Below the pieces are notes generated by a model, which searched no databases, was not told the DNA's origin, and worked only from the letters and a program-made list of their open reading frames with translations. A program made the position numbers and the translations under genes. Of a DNA stretch of 64,000 bases, positions 26,829 through 39,973 are shown in pieces; within the stretch, counting starts at the first letter, position 1, and each line of letters opens with the position of its first letter. The DNA is from Dirofilaria immitis. Taxonomy: Eukaryota > Nematoda > Chromadorea > Rhabditida > Onchocercidae. The DNA lies in contig JAKNDB010000087.1 of the NCBI GenBank assembly GCA_024305405.1, positions 6,884,501 through 6,948,500 on the forward strand. The letters run 5' to 3'.

Positions 26829-28621
26829 GTAGGATATATGAAAACATCATCATCACCATTGCTTTTCAGTTATAATTCTTATCACTCTTTGGTTCGAACT
26901 TCAAATTTTTCATACGCTTTTACAAACTACTGCTAAGGATCAGTAATTTCATTCTCGTAAATAATCAAACAGCATCTCTTCTATTTGAATGTGATATCGA
27001 TTATTAAATAGTCTGATTAGCATAAATTTCGATAAATTTAAAATTATATAGAACTATTATAGAGAAATTTAAAATTTGCATAATTAGTTGGATTCAGCTG
27101 AAAAATCAAGATTATAATTGTGTATTTTTGTTAAATTTTTCACTTCCACGGAATTATGTACTCAATTATTACCATTATATGTGCAGAGCTTCCAGGTGTT
27201 CTGTTGAGAATTGCTAGAAAATTCTGGGATGATTTCCATAACACTTGAAAATGCAATTAAATAGGTCGAAACTACACTGTTAAACTTCGTCATAACTTTG
27301 ATGTTCGGCCTTTTTTTAATATATTTAGAGTATTTTACCAAAAGAGGGTCTTGGGTAATCCACCTTCCACTTATATTTTAGAATTACGTAATATAGTAAT
27401 GTAAAATTATGAAATTTGACAGATTATCATCAATTTAAATCGTTGGCACTATAACAGGCAAAAGAGATCATAATATAGACCAACAGAACATGGCAGTACA
27501 TCTGCTATGATAAAGTCAAATTATGCTTATTAATAACTGTGAAAATCCCTTTTGGAAGTAACAGTCATTAAAAAACTTGATAGGGACCTTTATTATGCAG
27601 ATCAATGCCGGCTCGCTTGAATTAATTAATTCCATTGTATTTTATATCTTGAGAGCTATCAGATCAACGGAATCATACGAAAAAGAAATTTTTTATTGAT
27701 GTGCTTAAAGGTAAATAAATAAAAATAATGTGAAGACGGTTCGTTTTGAACTGGCAAATTAAAAAAATCCAAGAAATTCCATACTGCCAAATGAGCGGGT
27801 AAATTCTTAAGCCATGTAGAATCCTTAATTCTGAATCTTCTTTTGTAGCAAGCAGATGCGAAGATTCATGAAAAATAATTGCAAAAGAAAAAAAACACAA
27901 CCACCTAACAAAACCTACTACTCCAATACTACTTAATCTAAAAATTAATGTCTGGTTTCTCTCACTGACCATCATTTCCTGTTTTTGTTCCTGATTTCAA
28001 ATATTAGGAAAGCGTTTCGAGAATTATACCGAAAGAATCAACATATATCAACGTTTATCTTGTAACAACACGAAAATATAACAACCACATGTGTATACGC
28101 AAAACATTGGAAACAACTTGCAATATATTCCAATCTTATTTAGGAAAAATGTTTGCAACGAAAAAACGATGTAATCATAATTTTCAGAGAAATTACTATT
28201 TAAAATCTTGATAGTGAATTATAAGAATTGTTAATCTGCAGACAGATTGCTCTCATTACTGTAATTTTCCTCAGCAACCTTACAAGACTGTTCAGCAAAT
28301 TTATTTCTATTTTAATCCAAGATAAACCATTCGAAATATATATAAGTTATTTTGAAACTTTTTTCTTGCCTGGAAAAATGTTTCCGAGATAAAAATAAAA
28401 AAATACATAACAATTTAATAATTTTATAGTGAAAATCAAAAATAAATTTTAGAAAATAAAAAAGACATTGAAAAAATTAAAAATCAGAGTAATCTGAATC
28501 ACTCCATTTATTTAACATATTCAACCCTGGATACATAATCTCTTAATGGATTTTAAAATTAAAACACCTGTGAATATATAAAATGAAAAAATTAACGGAA
28601 ATAATAATCAGTGACTATTCA
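26829..28621. other. Intergenic region, possible 3' part of the SEA-like gene
   Basis: AT-rich with no convincing exon. A short segment after a GTGCAG acceptor at about 27185 could be another exon of the upstream candidate, but its frame is unclear. The rest is 3' flank of the two convergent genes. Confidence 0.35.
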
Positions 28622-31600
28622 TTATATATGACTGGGTCCTTCTTCATCACTCCATTGATCTTCTTGTAATCTGAAAACTTTCTCTAATTGTTGGTCTGGA
28701 AGTTGCTCGTCCATATCAGGACTCCAGACATGTATCATGCGGTCATTTCCAGAACTGATAACCTAGATCAATAAAGGTTTAATAAGAAGAACCAAAAATC
28801 TCAATTATTTGAAAAGAATTGAACAAAGAGAAATTTAATTCGGAATATATTATTCCCCAACCTGATTATACTTTTGCCGATATATACATGCAATGACTCG
28901 TTGAAAATGACCCATAAGAAGGACGCGAAAATTTTCGTGATTCTTCTTATCCAAAGTTAAAATAAGAACCTCGTCACCCATAGGCATGCAAGTTCGTAGT
29001 ATTCCATCATCCGAAAAGATATCGAAACGAATAGATGAAGCAATTTTTGTAGTGTATTCCCGAGGTAACTAGAAAAAAATTCAACTTGTCGAAAGAAAAT
29101 TTTTGCTAATCAAGGAAGTTAAATTATCGCAATAAACTAGACTTGTTAAATCAAGAGCAAATTTCCTTAGCACTTTATAGTAAATAAGCCTGAAGTAACA
29201 AATTTTTGGAAAAAGTCGAGATTTCAAATCGGAAACACTTTCCTAATAAGTGCGTTATATATAATAAAATTTAAAAAAATGAACAAAAATCAAGTATTTC
29301 GAATCCTAAAAAATCAAAAATACCGAAACATGATTGATTATTTCCATTGTATGAGCCCTCCAAACAGTGAAAGTATGACTAAGTGACAATGAAACAAGGT
29401 ATAATCCATCTTTTGAAAATCTTAAACCGGTAATACATTGAGCACCAGAATCTTTACGGTGGTATGAAAATCGGCTAGAAGGCGTTACAGTCATTAAGTT
29501 GCTCCTCGAACTTCTACAAATGACTTTAAATAGATTAACTGTATGCAAATTTCTATAAAATTAGATTCTCAATGCGAAGCTTCAAAAAATCACACTAGTC
29601 TATAAGATAATTGAATCAAAAATTATTAATTGTATTTTTGAAAAAAATTTTGATTGACATGAGTGGATTACATTCCTTGCTTCTCTTTTCTGATTATGCA
29701 TCTATTGTTCTATAAACAGGAAAGAACATTTACAACTATGTGAATTTTTTTTTGGATGTAGTATGAACCATTTGTTAGCAATTTTAGGCGATGTATTTAG
29801 AAAACTAATGTAATGTAAGTGCATCATAATAAAATGTGGTTTAAACTGAATAGGAGAAAATTCAAAAGCATTGTTGCTCAAAAACAGATGTGAGAATTTA
29901 TGAATGTGTTAAAACGATAAGAAAGTGACATCGAAAATCGAAATCTTGAAATATATTTCATGAACAATATTGAAAAGAAGTGATATGATCTTTCAAAAAC
30001 TGAATGCTATCACGAGACAGTTTTCAAATTCCAATTACTTTACCTGACGTCCCAAACTACAATATTTCCACGAACACAACCGGTAGTTAAAATGTTTCCA
30101 TTCTCTAAAGACCATCTTACCGATGAAACACGCTCATCTGGCCACCTCAAATTCTGTGACGAATCGCCACTTCTGAAAAAATGTCCTTATTGAAAATAAA
30201 TCAATTTTCAAGAAGAGAATGTTAAAGTCAAAACTATTATGATGATTAAATTAACATCATTAGCTACTAAAATTTATGACTTTAGGAAAAGATTATTACA
30301 AAAAAAGTTTCAATTATTTATGAAATCATATATTTATGAAAGACTGTTTATGCTTTAATATAAACGATTGTTTCAATAAGTATGTTAATAATTAAAGTAA
30401 AAATACTTTATCTAATGTTTTATATATTTCCATAAATACAATCAATAGTAAAATGAATTACTAGTAACAATACAGGAAAACTCACCTGGGATCGATAAGA
30501 GTGACATTTGACGTTAAATTTGCCACGGCTATCAGAGGATTTCGTATAAAAGCATTGGACCAATGCATTTCGGTTATTTCATTATCAAAGAAATATTCAT
30601 CCACAACTTCAGATTTATTAGCATCCCACAACTGAAGCAAATTATCATAGTATTGTTAAACGAAACCAGAAAGCAAATAAATTTTGGTTTTTGATTGATA
30701 AAACTTGGAAGATATCTTACTGGATTCAGCAACTACTGACCTAAATGAATTCAATTAAATACCTGATTTCTTATGAGAAAATGAATATCGCTTCATGATC
30801 TTATACTGTATTATTAGTTTCTTGGCTAAATAAGATTACCAGTAGCAATTATCCGGCTAATTTTTTTATAATTCCAGACACTGTTTAAATTTCCGTTAAT
30901 CATAGACTGTAAACAAATTTTACAAAATGAGAAAATATGTAAAAACATAAGCTCTTTCAAACTGAATTATAGAAAAAAATATAACTATTGGGAAACACAA
31001 AGAAAGTCTCTATCAATATGCTGACTGACTAAATACCTCAAAACGTTGCTTTCTAATGTATTGATAGATTTATATGTATAATATGCAGTACGTAACATTG
31101 CTTAAATTCTTTCCACAGTTCACGTCACACGTATACTATTAATAGACAAAGAAGATGATTGTGTCTGCGTTCCATCAATGACTGTACTCCTTGTTTTGGT
31201 CTATCATGCTCTTCCTGATTGTTGCGTATCTTGTAACTTCATTTCTAGGTTCACATATATAAGGCGCCCGCTCCTCGAGAAGAGATCTACTAACATTTTA
31301 GTGATCTCCACATCGATCTACCGATATCATCCTCCTATCGTGACTTAAATCCTTATCTTCTCATCTTTTACGCTGCTACGTTTATTATACTATTCTACAA
31401 TATTAGTTTACGTTAATCCAGTATTTATATTTTGTTGTTCTAAATAAATAGTTCTAACAAATCATCTCACCAACAACTTTTGCAAAAATCAAGCCAAATT
31501 CTCGAAGAGAGATGCTACCAATTAAATTATTTTTTTTAAAGGAAATAAAAACCAGCCTTCACTTTTCCAACTCTATCCGACGAAATAAACGTGCTAGTAT

Positions 31601-32597
31601 CCTGGGGATACCATTGGCAATAAGTTATCAAAGATTTATGCAAACTGAAAAAAAATTCAAATTAATAATAGGTAGATTGTAACGAAGAACAAATGGAAAA
31701 GCGATGCACAAAAATAAAAAATTATCAAAATAACTTTTTTAAGACCATTTTCATAAAGTGAACGGACCATGCTGCACCGCACGGAGTAACGATATGTTCC
31801 ACTCGACTCCGACTATCGGTTGGAAATGGTCTTTCTAAATCCACAATAGATATTTCACCACGAGCTGCACCGCACAATAAACTGAAAATTTGCTTCTTTT
31901 ATCAGAAATTTAATTCGGAAATTGTTTCTACATTTACTTTCATTAGAAATTTTTTACCTATAGCATTAGGTAAAAAACTAGTCCTATGAGTTTAAATCTT
32001 TTTTGAATATTCAACTGAATTTGCTTGATTTACCTAAAAAAATTATCTGGAAATAATTCAAGAGATGAATAGAACAATTCGAAGCCAGTGCACGAAGCAG
32101 AAGATGTAAGCAAAACCCTGGTTTCTACATTTCATTTAATAAAAATGAAAATGTATTGAAAAATGAATTTGATAACCGACTGATAACTGATAACCGATAA
32201 TCCCGTTGATAACCAGCAGATATTTCCTCCGACGATGCTGAAATTAAAAAGGACTGAAAAATTTACTATCGGTTATCAACGGGATCCACGTCCATAGTAT
32301 GAACTCCTGCTGCCAGCGATGAGGTAAATGGAATTTGATGTCGCCAGCTGATTCTAAATATAATAAGATATTAATTATATGCCAAATTTATATTTCAAGC
32401 TCTAAGATTCAAGCAATCCAAACAAAGGAAGTAGCTGTTCCTAAAAATTAGATATCATAATTACCTCAGGTATTTCATTCTTTTTCGATTACGTGTCGTC
32501 GAAGATTGCACTTAAATGAATGAGTGCTGTTACCCATTCTATTGTGCAACAAGAAGTAACGTGGCGAAAGACTTGAACCGGCTATGTTTTCTAAATT
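28622..32597 (-). CDS. csa-1: DNA excision repair protein ERCC-8 / CSA (WD40)
   Basis: WD40 substrate receptor of the CUL4-DDB1 ligase in transcription-coupled repair; nuclear. Exons (5' to 3', approximate): 32480-32597, 32268-32354, 31770-31882, 31556-31650, 30490-30640, 30050-30174, 29321-29515, 28868-29070, 28622-28762. Residues match human ERCC8 in order: GVHTMDVDPVDNRYLLCGA (human GINTLDIEPVEGRYMLSGG), GEISIVDLE, YCQWYPQDTSTFISSD (human VQWYPHDTGMFTSSS), ENGNILTTGCVRGNIVVWDV, CITGLRFSKDGLYLVS, and the tail QWSDEEG (human AWSSSDEEG). The start codon is uncertain: the first exon carries an in-frame break near 32513, and an ATG at 32537 or an upstream exon may be used. The intron between exons 4 and 5 holds an LTR-like sequence. 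Confidence 0.88.
31100..31500 (+). mobile_element. LTR-like segment (possible solo LTR) inside an ERCC8 intron
   Basis: A segment richer in G+C than its surroundings holds a TATA-like box with a following GC-rich block (ATATAAGGCGCCCGCTCC, about 31257-31274), then CTCGAGAAGAGATCT, then an AATAAA signal near 31442, and a TAACA end at 31455-31459. This order of promoter, body and polyA signal is typical of a retrotransposon LTR. I could not fix TG...CA ends or a target-site duplication, and no internal gag/pol sequence is present. It could also be an unrelated promoter. Confidence 0.35.
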
Positions 32598-33296
32598 CTA
32601 AATAAGTAATAAAAATCAAAGATGTGAGATATTTTAAAGAAGCTTTTATTAAGAATTAGTTAAAATCTTAGTATTACAAACAATTTCTATTTTCAAAAAT
32701 GTTTTTCATCGATAGAAAAAATCTTTCTTTTCCAATATCACAATTCTTCATTAATAATTTCATTTTATTGATCATCATTTAAATAACAATTTTAGCCAAA
32801 TTTCAATATAAACCATTGAATCGTGTAGAAATTTTGTCAATTTGTGTGACTGTGCTGTTGTAGGCCTTAAGATCAAATGGAGTTGAGGTTGTTTCTAGCT
32901 GATGTTTCCTCCGGCGATGCTAAAATTCGGAAATCTAAATCAAGAATATGTTTTACATGGAGCCATGTTGATTGAACATCGGACCTTACTTAAGTGATTA
33001 ATAAACCATCATCTACCGAAGCAGTATCCAACAAATTCAGTACAGCAATCTGCAGCTAAGTTCACAATAGTTCATTTCTCGTCGCAGAACAAGAAAAAAG
33101 AAAAAGATTCATTACCTTATTAGAGATCATAAACGATTCTTTGGTTGTTTATGTATCTTCGTAATTTTTCAGCTTATTTTGATATCTAAATATTTCACAA
33201 TGCTTGATTAATTTGATATTTTGCACGCAAATAAAAATATTTCCGCAAATTTCGAAAGCATCAAACACGAAATATGACTTTTATCACGCAGAAATA

Positions 33297-33443
33297 AATG
33301 AAATTAATTTGGAAGGGATTCATAACGATCTGCGCAGATGATATTGTTGAATGCACCAACGTGAAGCTAACCCTTGCTGCTTCGTCACTACCAACTCAAG
33401 GATGCATTAAATACGATCCGTCGCCTCCTCTGAGGGTGCTATA
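33297..33443 (+). CDS. Possible small open frame, 48 codons, unrecognised
   Basis: The frame starts MKLIWKGFITICADD, continues with TNVKLTLAASSLPTQGC and ends PPLRVL before TAG. The patch is richer in G+C than its flanks and has three cysteines. A CACGCAG acceptor-like site lies just 5' of the ATG, which could be a trans-splice site. A second open stretch (QHISWEISPHASVEYSKDG, 33570-33653) follows a TTTTGCAG acceptor and ends in TAA, so the two could be exons of one gene, but the phases do not obviously join. I do not recognise the family; it could also be a repeat fragment. Confidence 0.2.
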
Positions 33444-33751
33444 GCGTATCTCTCTTCGAGATTGATTGTCATTCCTCATCTTTCATCTCTCGCATGCTTT
33501 TGTCTGTCTGAAACTGTTTACAAACTCTATTTTTATATTTCTAACATCATTTGTTATAATATTTTGCAGCAACATATTTCCTGGGAGATTTCTCCGCATG
33601 CTTCAGTAGAATACAGTAAGGATGGAATTGAGGATGAAATATATCTGGAATAACTTTATCACACGTTCAATCTCGCCTTACCACTGTTTTTACAGTTCAG
33701 TTAGCATCACGAATAACAGTAAGTATTTAGAATTTGTAAATTGACAACGAA

Positions 33752-33752
33752 T

Positions 33753-33785
<33 letters not shown>

Positions 33786-33812
33786 AAGAGAAAGAGAGAA
33801 AGAGAAAGAGAG
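33752..33812. repeat. GA-rich microsatellite
   Basis: A run of about 13 GA units is followed by interrupted GA/GAAA units (AGAGAAAGAGAAAGAG). Pure simple sequence with no coding potential. Confidence 0.95.
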
Positions 33813-36090
33813 CAGAATGCAACGTTTTTGGCAATTTCAAACATTTAATGGCATTGTATAATCTTCAGAATATGAAGTTTGTCTTAGATAATTAATAGGT
33901 AATGAAATGCCATTTCTTGTCTTCTTCAGAATTGCTTTCAATAAGAATCATTTGATGGTATCATTACTGACAAGTTAGAGAAAATATGCACTTTTTGCAT
34001 TGCTTATTTATTTATTGGACGAATATAGTGAATTGGTGATTTTCTTTTTTAAATTTTGATAATACAAATTTAAAATTTTCAAGTTTCTTCAAGAAATTAT
34101 ATGATTTTAGGTTGCCAGAAATTGTTCGATTATTTAATTTTTGTACGTGCTGACTGTGATTTAGTTTACGTAAGAACATAAAATATTCATTGCTTCTACG
34201 CTCATACCAGGAGTTTCTTGTTCCCCATCAGTTCGTGCAGTTTGTCGATTTTGCAGGTGGAAAAAGTTAACATTTGAATGGTGAGTTATGATGGCTCACC
34301 TTTGATGCATGAACTAAAGTATCACAGATATCTGAAACAAACTGAGATAATATCGAAGATTTCTGAAGAAAATATATAGGAAGTCTCTCTATCTATTTCC
34401 ATGATGTGACGACAAAAAAATTCCTAATCTTTTCAACTTCCTAGATTATTTTTTTCTTTTCTTCTAAATTAAGTGTGTCTTTCAACATTATCACCAAACT
34501 AATCAGTTAACTTGGTATAAATGTTGCCATAATTCTCTGAAACATGTCGCATCCGTCATTTACCAATGAAATTCTCTTATTAACTGTCGACCATTAAATT
34601 GTCTAGGCTTTGGTTTAGCATAGTTTAACGATGAAAAGAAATAAGTGGAAAGATAATTATGAATTCAAGAAAACAGGAAGTAATACTTTTTAGTCTTTTT
34701 TAAAAATATCACTATCTCTTGCTTATCTGTTGAGGGAGAGAATCCGGACAACAGAAGCAGTCTTCATTATTTCTGTCGTACAATAAGTGATGATACTCGT
34801 TTATTTTTGATTTAAATTGACTTTAAAATAAAAATAGAAACCTAAGTATTCGTATGTCAAGATATGGATTGAAATTCAGAATCAAAAATAAACACCGCTT
34901 GAAACTTATGCTTCACTGCATCTTTCCAAAAGATGGTCGTATAAATTATGTCATATTTTCTTCATATTCTACTTCTTGCAAAAGGAATCGATGTTATTAA
35001 TCCTTATAAGTAAGTAACAGACAATTGGAACTTAATGTGTTTCTGTCTTCAATTGATTTTTAACATATTTTTTCAGAATGGTATTCCCTTCAGAATTCAC
35101 ATTTCAAATGCAAAATATTCAGTTGGTTTATTTTGTTATGTTGTATTTTACTACTAAAGGCTTTTTATTGTATGTTTTGAAATAAGAAGTAAAGAGCATT
35201 AGATGCACCCTTATAATAAGAACAAATGTACTATTGAACATCACTGGAAACAAATATGTAAAGTTGACAGATAAAGACAGGCAAGTCTAGATCAGTGACG
35301 GCCAAACTATCAACAGGATTAATAAGACAAAGAATATCAGAAATCTAAGGAACATTTCAGACGGATAATCACAACTGCACAGTTATGCTTTATTCACAAA
35401 ATGTGGATCAATAGGAGGACAATTTTAAAATATTCAGAACAACAAATGTAAGAAGTTAACTTGTCGAGAATTTAAATATGCAGTATCTGTTTTCATTCCA
35501 CAGCCTTACAAATATTTATCGTTCTATGATGAGGAGACAAATTCTTCTAAAACCATGCAATTAACTACCATAGATTTATATAACAATTGTTAAGAGAAAA
35601 TGAACGAAGAAAATGAAAATTCGTTAGATAGAATAAAGATGACTAACAGCTTATAACATTTAAATTAAGTTATGAACATAATGTTTTGGAAATTTTATTC
35701 GATGGTTTCGTATAATCCAGAGTTTATGGTTTATTAATTATATAGTATTTATATGAGGGATGATTATTAAATTAATTGTTTAAATTACTTTTATTTTTAT
35801 ATAAACAAATGCAATTTGCTAGTCCAGCCATAGTTTCAAACAAAAATACTGGGACAAGACCTATGTTTGAGGCATATTAACAACAAATATTCAGGTTGAA
35901 CAATTTTTTTCTCATAAAATGATTTAAATTTCCATAAAAATTTGATGAAATTATAGAAAAGATTTGATTCGACATAGGCCAAGTCCTAACTTCCTTAAAA
36001 TATGTATGTCAAGTTAATGCATTAATAGGACAATAAATGACAGTATATTGTAAATTTATTCATTGTTCATCTTTTTTCTCTCTCTCTCTT

Positions 36091-39000
36091 TTAAATAGGT
36101 CGATTGTTGATGAACTGTTGGATGACATATTGCATTTGTGGTGCACGCCACTGCGGTGCCATGTGTCCGGCACCACGAATAGTTAAGAATATCAAACCAT
36201 TATAGATAGTCTTAAATCCAGCTATTTGAGAATTAAATATCCATGGTTCTTTACCTCGTTTTCTCTACAAAATCGTCGTTTATTTAATTTTTACAAAAAC
36301 TTCAAAGAAGTAGACAAAGAAAAGCAAACGCTAACAGAATGCATGTGGATCGAAACTACAACGAGCTATGATGAATTATACGATGATACGACATCTTGAC
36401 AGAAGAACTTATTTCACATTAGCTTAATCTCTTGTTCTACTGATCATTGAAATTTGTTGATCAATCCAAGAATTGAAATGAATACCTGCAAGTTGAGGGA
36501 AGCGGAAAACTGTTGTCCCATCATAAAATTGCATGCCATATCAGTATCACCATAATACAACAGCACTCGGATATTTGCTTTGATTATTTCCTTTATGAAA
36601 GGTCCCATATCACCGTATATTTTGTCATAATTTGTTGTGATCTGTAAAATTAAATTTTAACTTTAAAATGGATAATCACTTGCGGAAGAAATTTTTATGT
36701 TTGCATCTCCTACTGGAAACTTCTAAATTGTACTACATCTTACCTTACTATTACACACATCCCATTTAGGCAAATTTTGAGGGATATGCAACGCACGACG
36801 AACTTCGGCACTGTTCATATACTGAATCAATGCTGAATCATTTAAACAAGGTACATCTCCAGCGAGTGGTTTGATATTCTAAAATAAGAATGATTCATGC
36901 AAAATTTCCAAAATTTTGTGAAAATAAAACTAATTTTCGCCGTTTAAGAATCCAATACTTTGATATTTCGAAAAGACATTTTAGTTATTAGGAGATATAT
37001 TTTGGCATTTTTCAAAATAAATTGCATTAAACTGAATTAGATATAATTGCATGAAAATAAATTGTATAAATAACAAAATAAATTACATTATCCGGTTATT
37101 CAATTAAAAATACAGTAACTTATGCTAACAGCGAGATCTGAACAGAAATGTGATTTTCTCTTTACGTTACTAAAAACAAATTGCTAAAAATATTCTCACC
37201 CTCAAAAATGTCAAAACAGATTCCAATGATTTCTGCTTCATCATTGTTTTATTTTTTTAATTAAGCCAAAAGGTGTAACAGTGAGGCCAAATTTCATCGC
37301 ATGCATTCGAGCTTTGCTTAGTTCGAGATTTGGATAACAGTCGCGATACAAATCATATGGATTTAGATTACCGGACCATATAAATCGAAAAATTTCTTGA
37401 ACCTATAAAAATTCTGTTCGAAACTGAGCAAAAATTAGTACAATAATAAAATAAATTAATGAAGCGAGCGAATTTCATCTTTCAGAGATCTATCTAGTGT
37501 CATTTCAAGATAGCATTAAGTGATTTATGCTATGTTACAGAATCGTAATAAAAATTTGAAGAATCACGATGCGAGGAAAAATTTCAAAAATATGTCGTAT
37601 AAAACGACAAACAAACCCCCTTGTTTATGCATTCTCTTCCAGTGATATTCGTCAGGTCACACGTGTCAATACAACCATGACAACACTCCTTTTCTAACGT
37701 ATTCCACGTTTTCTCATCAACAAGTCCATGATTATAGGCGAAAACTATTAATGTATCAATATTTAGTGCCTCATTCACGTATCCGTTTCCAAGTGCGATA
37801 CCCTAAAATTTCGTAGATCGATTTTTTGCATCGAAAGATGAAATTCAAAACAGTAAATCTGATTGCAACAGCTTGATAATTCAAAACATCTCCCCGGTCG
37901 ATGTGCAACTTCTGACGGATTACGTATTATTTAATCACTCACAATATATTCATTCATTCGAATCGTTATAATCATAAGACAGAATCCTATTTCGTATTTC
38001 AGTAGACTATAGCATCTTTTTTCCATATGCATAGCGACGGAAAGAAATAACAAATAAATCAATGATTAAATTTTAAATCATTGAGAGATACAAAGCTCAG
38101 AACGTTAATATATCACAAATTGACGAGCGGAAAATATTGTAGGAAGTACGAAGAAAAGAAGGAAAAGAAAAAGAAACTTTGAGATTTATCGGGAATTGTT
38201 CGAGACCACGAAGAGCAAGGACGGTCAACGTCGGTACATAAATGCCACCATAACTTTCTCCCATAATATAAACTGAATGATTACGGAATTGCGGGAAATT
38301 TTCGAAAAATTCTTTAATTGCTGCATAATTTTCCTCAGCTGTCTGAAAAAATTGGCTGCAAACTAAAAATAAGAAACAAAATTCAAAAATTTCAAAATGT
38401 TCTTCATGTCCAGAATGTTCTGCCTAAAACAAATAAATCTGAAGAAAAAGCGATGAGCGATATATAAATTGAAATATATTTTTATATTTTTGATTTTATA
38501 TCAAATCAAAATTTATTTGAATATCTGATTAGGCAATTCGAGTTTTTTCTTTTATTTTCATCTAGTTTTTTCTCCCTCGGTGCGAAGTAAATAATGCAAA
38601 TTATAGTTCAGCAAATATTTCAACTCTTATCAGTACCGCGACTTACGTACTGTGAAATCAAATAAAGCAATCCAAAGTGAACAAAGTGAAAATAATAAAA
38701 TCGATTTATTCTTACGCATCCTTAAAAATTTTTTATCGGATCTTTTCTCCAATTCATATCAGCCTATTGTATTAAACAGTTTCTGTGATAATGAATGTAT
38801 ATTGATTTAATGAACTCTTGAAATTTCATAATTTCGTCTCGAAGATAGTGAAATATTGACATAATATATATTAATGAAAGCAGAAAAAATGCTTTCTTAG
38901 ATACTCTTGGACGATAAACATATAAAAATTCATGAGACTTTAGGAGACAGGTAATCAATAAATGTAGCAATTACTGAGATTAAAAGAATAAGGCAATCTA

Positions 39001-39973
39001 AAGAGAAAATTTTATCACAAATTGAGCGATATGTAGAAGATATAGAATACTGTTAATAATTGTTAATAATGATATAATGATCGATAGAATTTCAACATCG
39101 AAGTGAGAGATAGAAGTTATCAGAACTAATGGCGTTGATTGATTAAGGACTGAATTTTTGAAAATAGAATGTAGTTCCCAGGAAATTATTTTCAAATTTG
39201 ACCTGATCATCGTTGGTTTTAATATTCCCGTTTATGGAATATGAATAACCAACACCGGCAGGTGATTCTATATAAGCTATAGAAGCCATCTGAAACGATC
39301 TGAATTAGAATAACGAATTTCATCGAGCTATGCTTTCTTAGTTTTTAAAAAATAGACTTTATCGTTTAATCTTTTAAATTAAGATTCTGAAGTTATAGCA
39401 TTAAAAAATTCCGTTATGATTCCATGCATAATGCAGAATTTACAGAAGTTAACCTTATTCCATGCAAAAGGATTACGATGAAGCGTCTTCCCATTATCAC
39501 TGATAAGATATGGGCCCATTTCATTCAAGATACCATCTAATGATGAACATCCAGGGCCTCCATTAAACCAGAAAATCAATGGATCATTCACAACATCATT
39601 TTGTGATTCCACAAACCTGGAAACAATTTTTCTTTACTTATAGCTAATTCAGTTAATTAATCAACCCGTCAATACATTTAGAAGCCATTTTTCATGCGAG
39701 ATTTTTAGCAGAGAATTACTATTTAACCGAATTCATGTCAAAAGTATTATAAAAAATTCGATTGAACAAATTTTTTAATTATGTGAGTCGCAAATTTTTA
39801 TCATAATAATTTAGCAAAACTTACCAGTAATGCAAGTGATGAATGTCGGAAACTTGGAAATATCCCGAGTAATGCTTGAAGTTTATTTTTAGATGTTCTG
39901 TTCCTGGAAGCTCTTCTATTTCTTCCGTGTTAACTTTCTGAAGTAAAAGTATTAGCACTGCCGCGCGCCACAT
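36091..39973 (-). CDS. ctsa: Serine carboxypeptidase, family S10 (lysosomal cathepsin A type)
   Basis: Lysosomal or secreted carboxypeptidase. Exon 1 (39825-39973) starts [16 protein letters not shown], a signal peptide, and continues to HYSGYFQV. Exon 2 has the substrate-binding signature [11 protein letters not shown]. Next come [13 protein letters not shown] (about 39.2 kb) and the nucleophile motif [10 protein letters not shown] (38.2 kb). Exons near 37.6-37.8 kb are rich in cysteine ([11 protein letters not shown]), as is usual for this family. The catalytic Asp lies in [12 protein letters not shown] (36.5 kb) and the His in [14 protein letters not shown], shortly before the stop at 36091. 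All three catalytic residues are present. One frame slip occurs at T7 (37252-37258), where one more base restores [11 protein letters not shown] and the exon end; this is probably a sequence error. C. elegans has several close paralogs, so the exact ortholog is not assigned. Confidence 0.93.

Larger units (their letters stand above)
32598..36090. other. Intergenic region with GA microsatellite and one small open frame
   Basis: Between the ERCC8 5' end and the carboxypeptidase 3' end. It holds a less AT-rich patch at 33297-33660 with a 48-codon open frame, and a GA repeat. I see no conserved gene in the rest. Confidence 0.4.

Noticed and set aside
27673..27975. 100-codon minus-strand frame with hydrophobic stretches and HESSH
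   Set aside because: The HESSH is not the HExxH zinc signature in a recognisable family, no splice context or homolog is evident, and the DNA looks like intergenic sequence.
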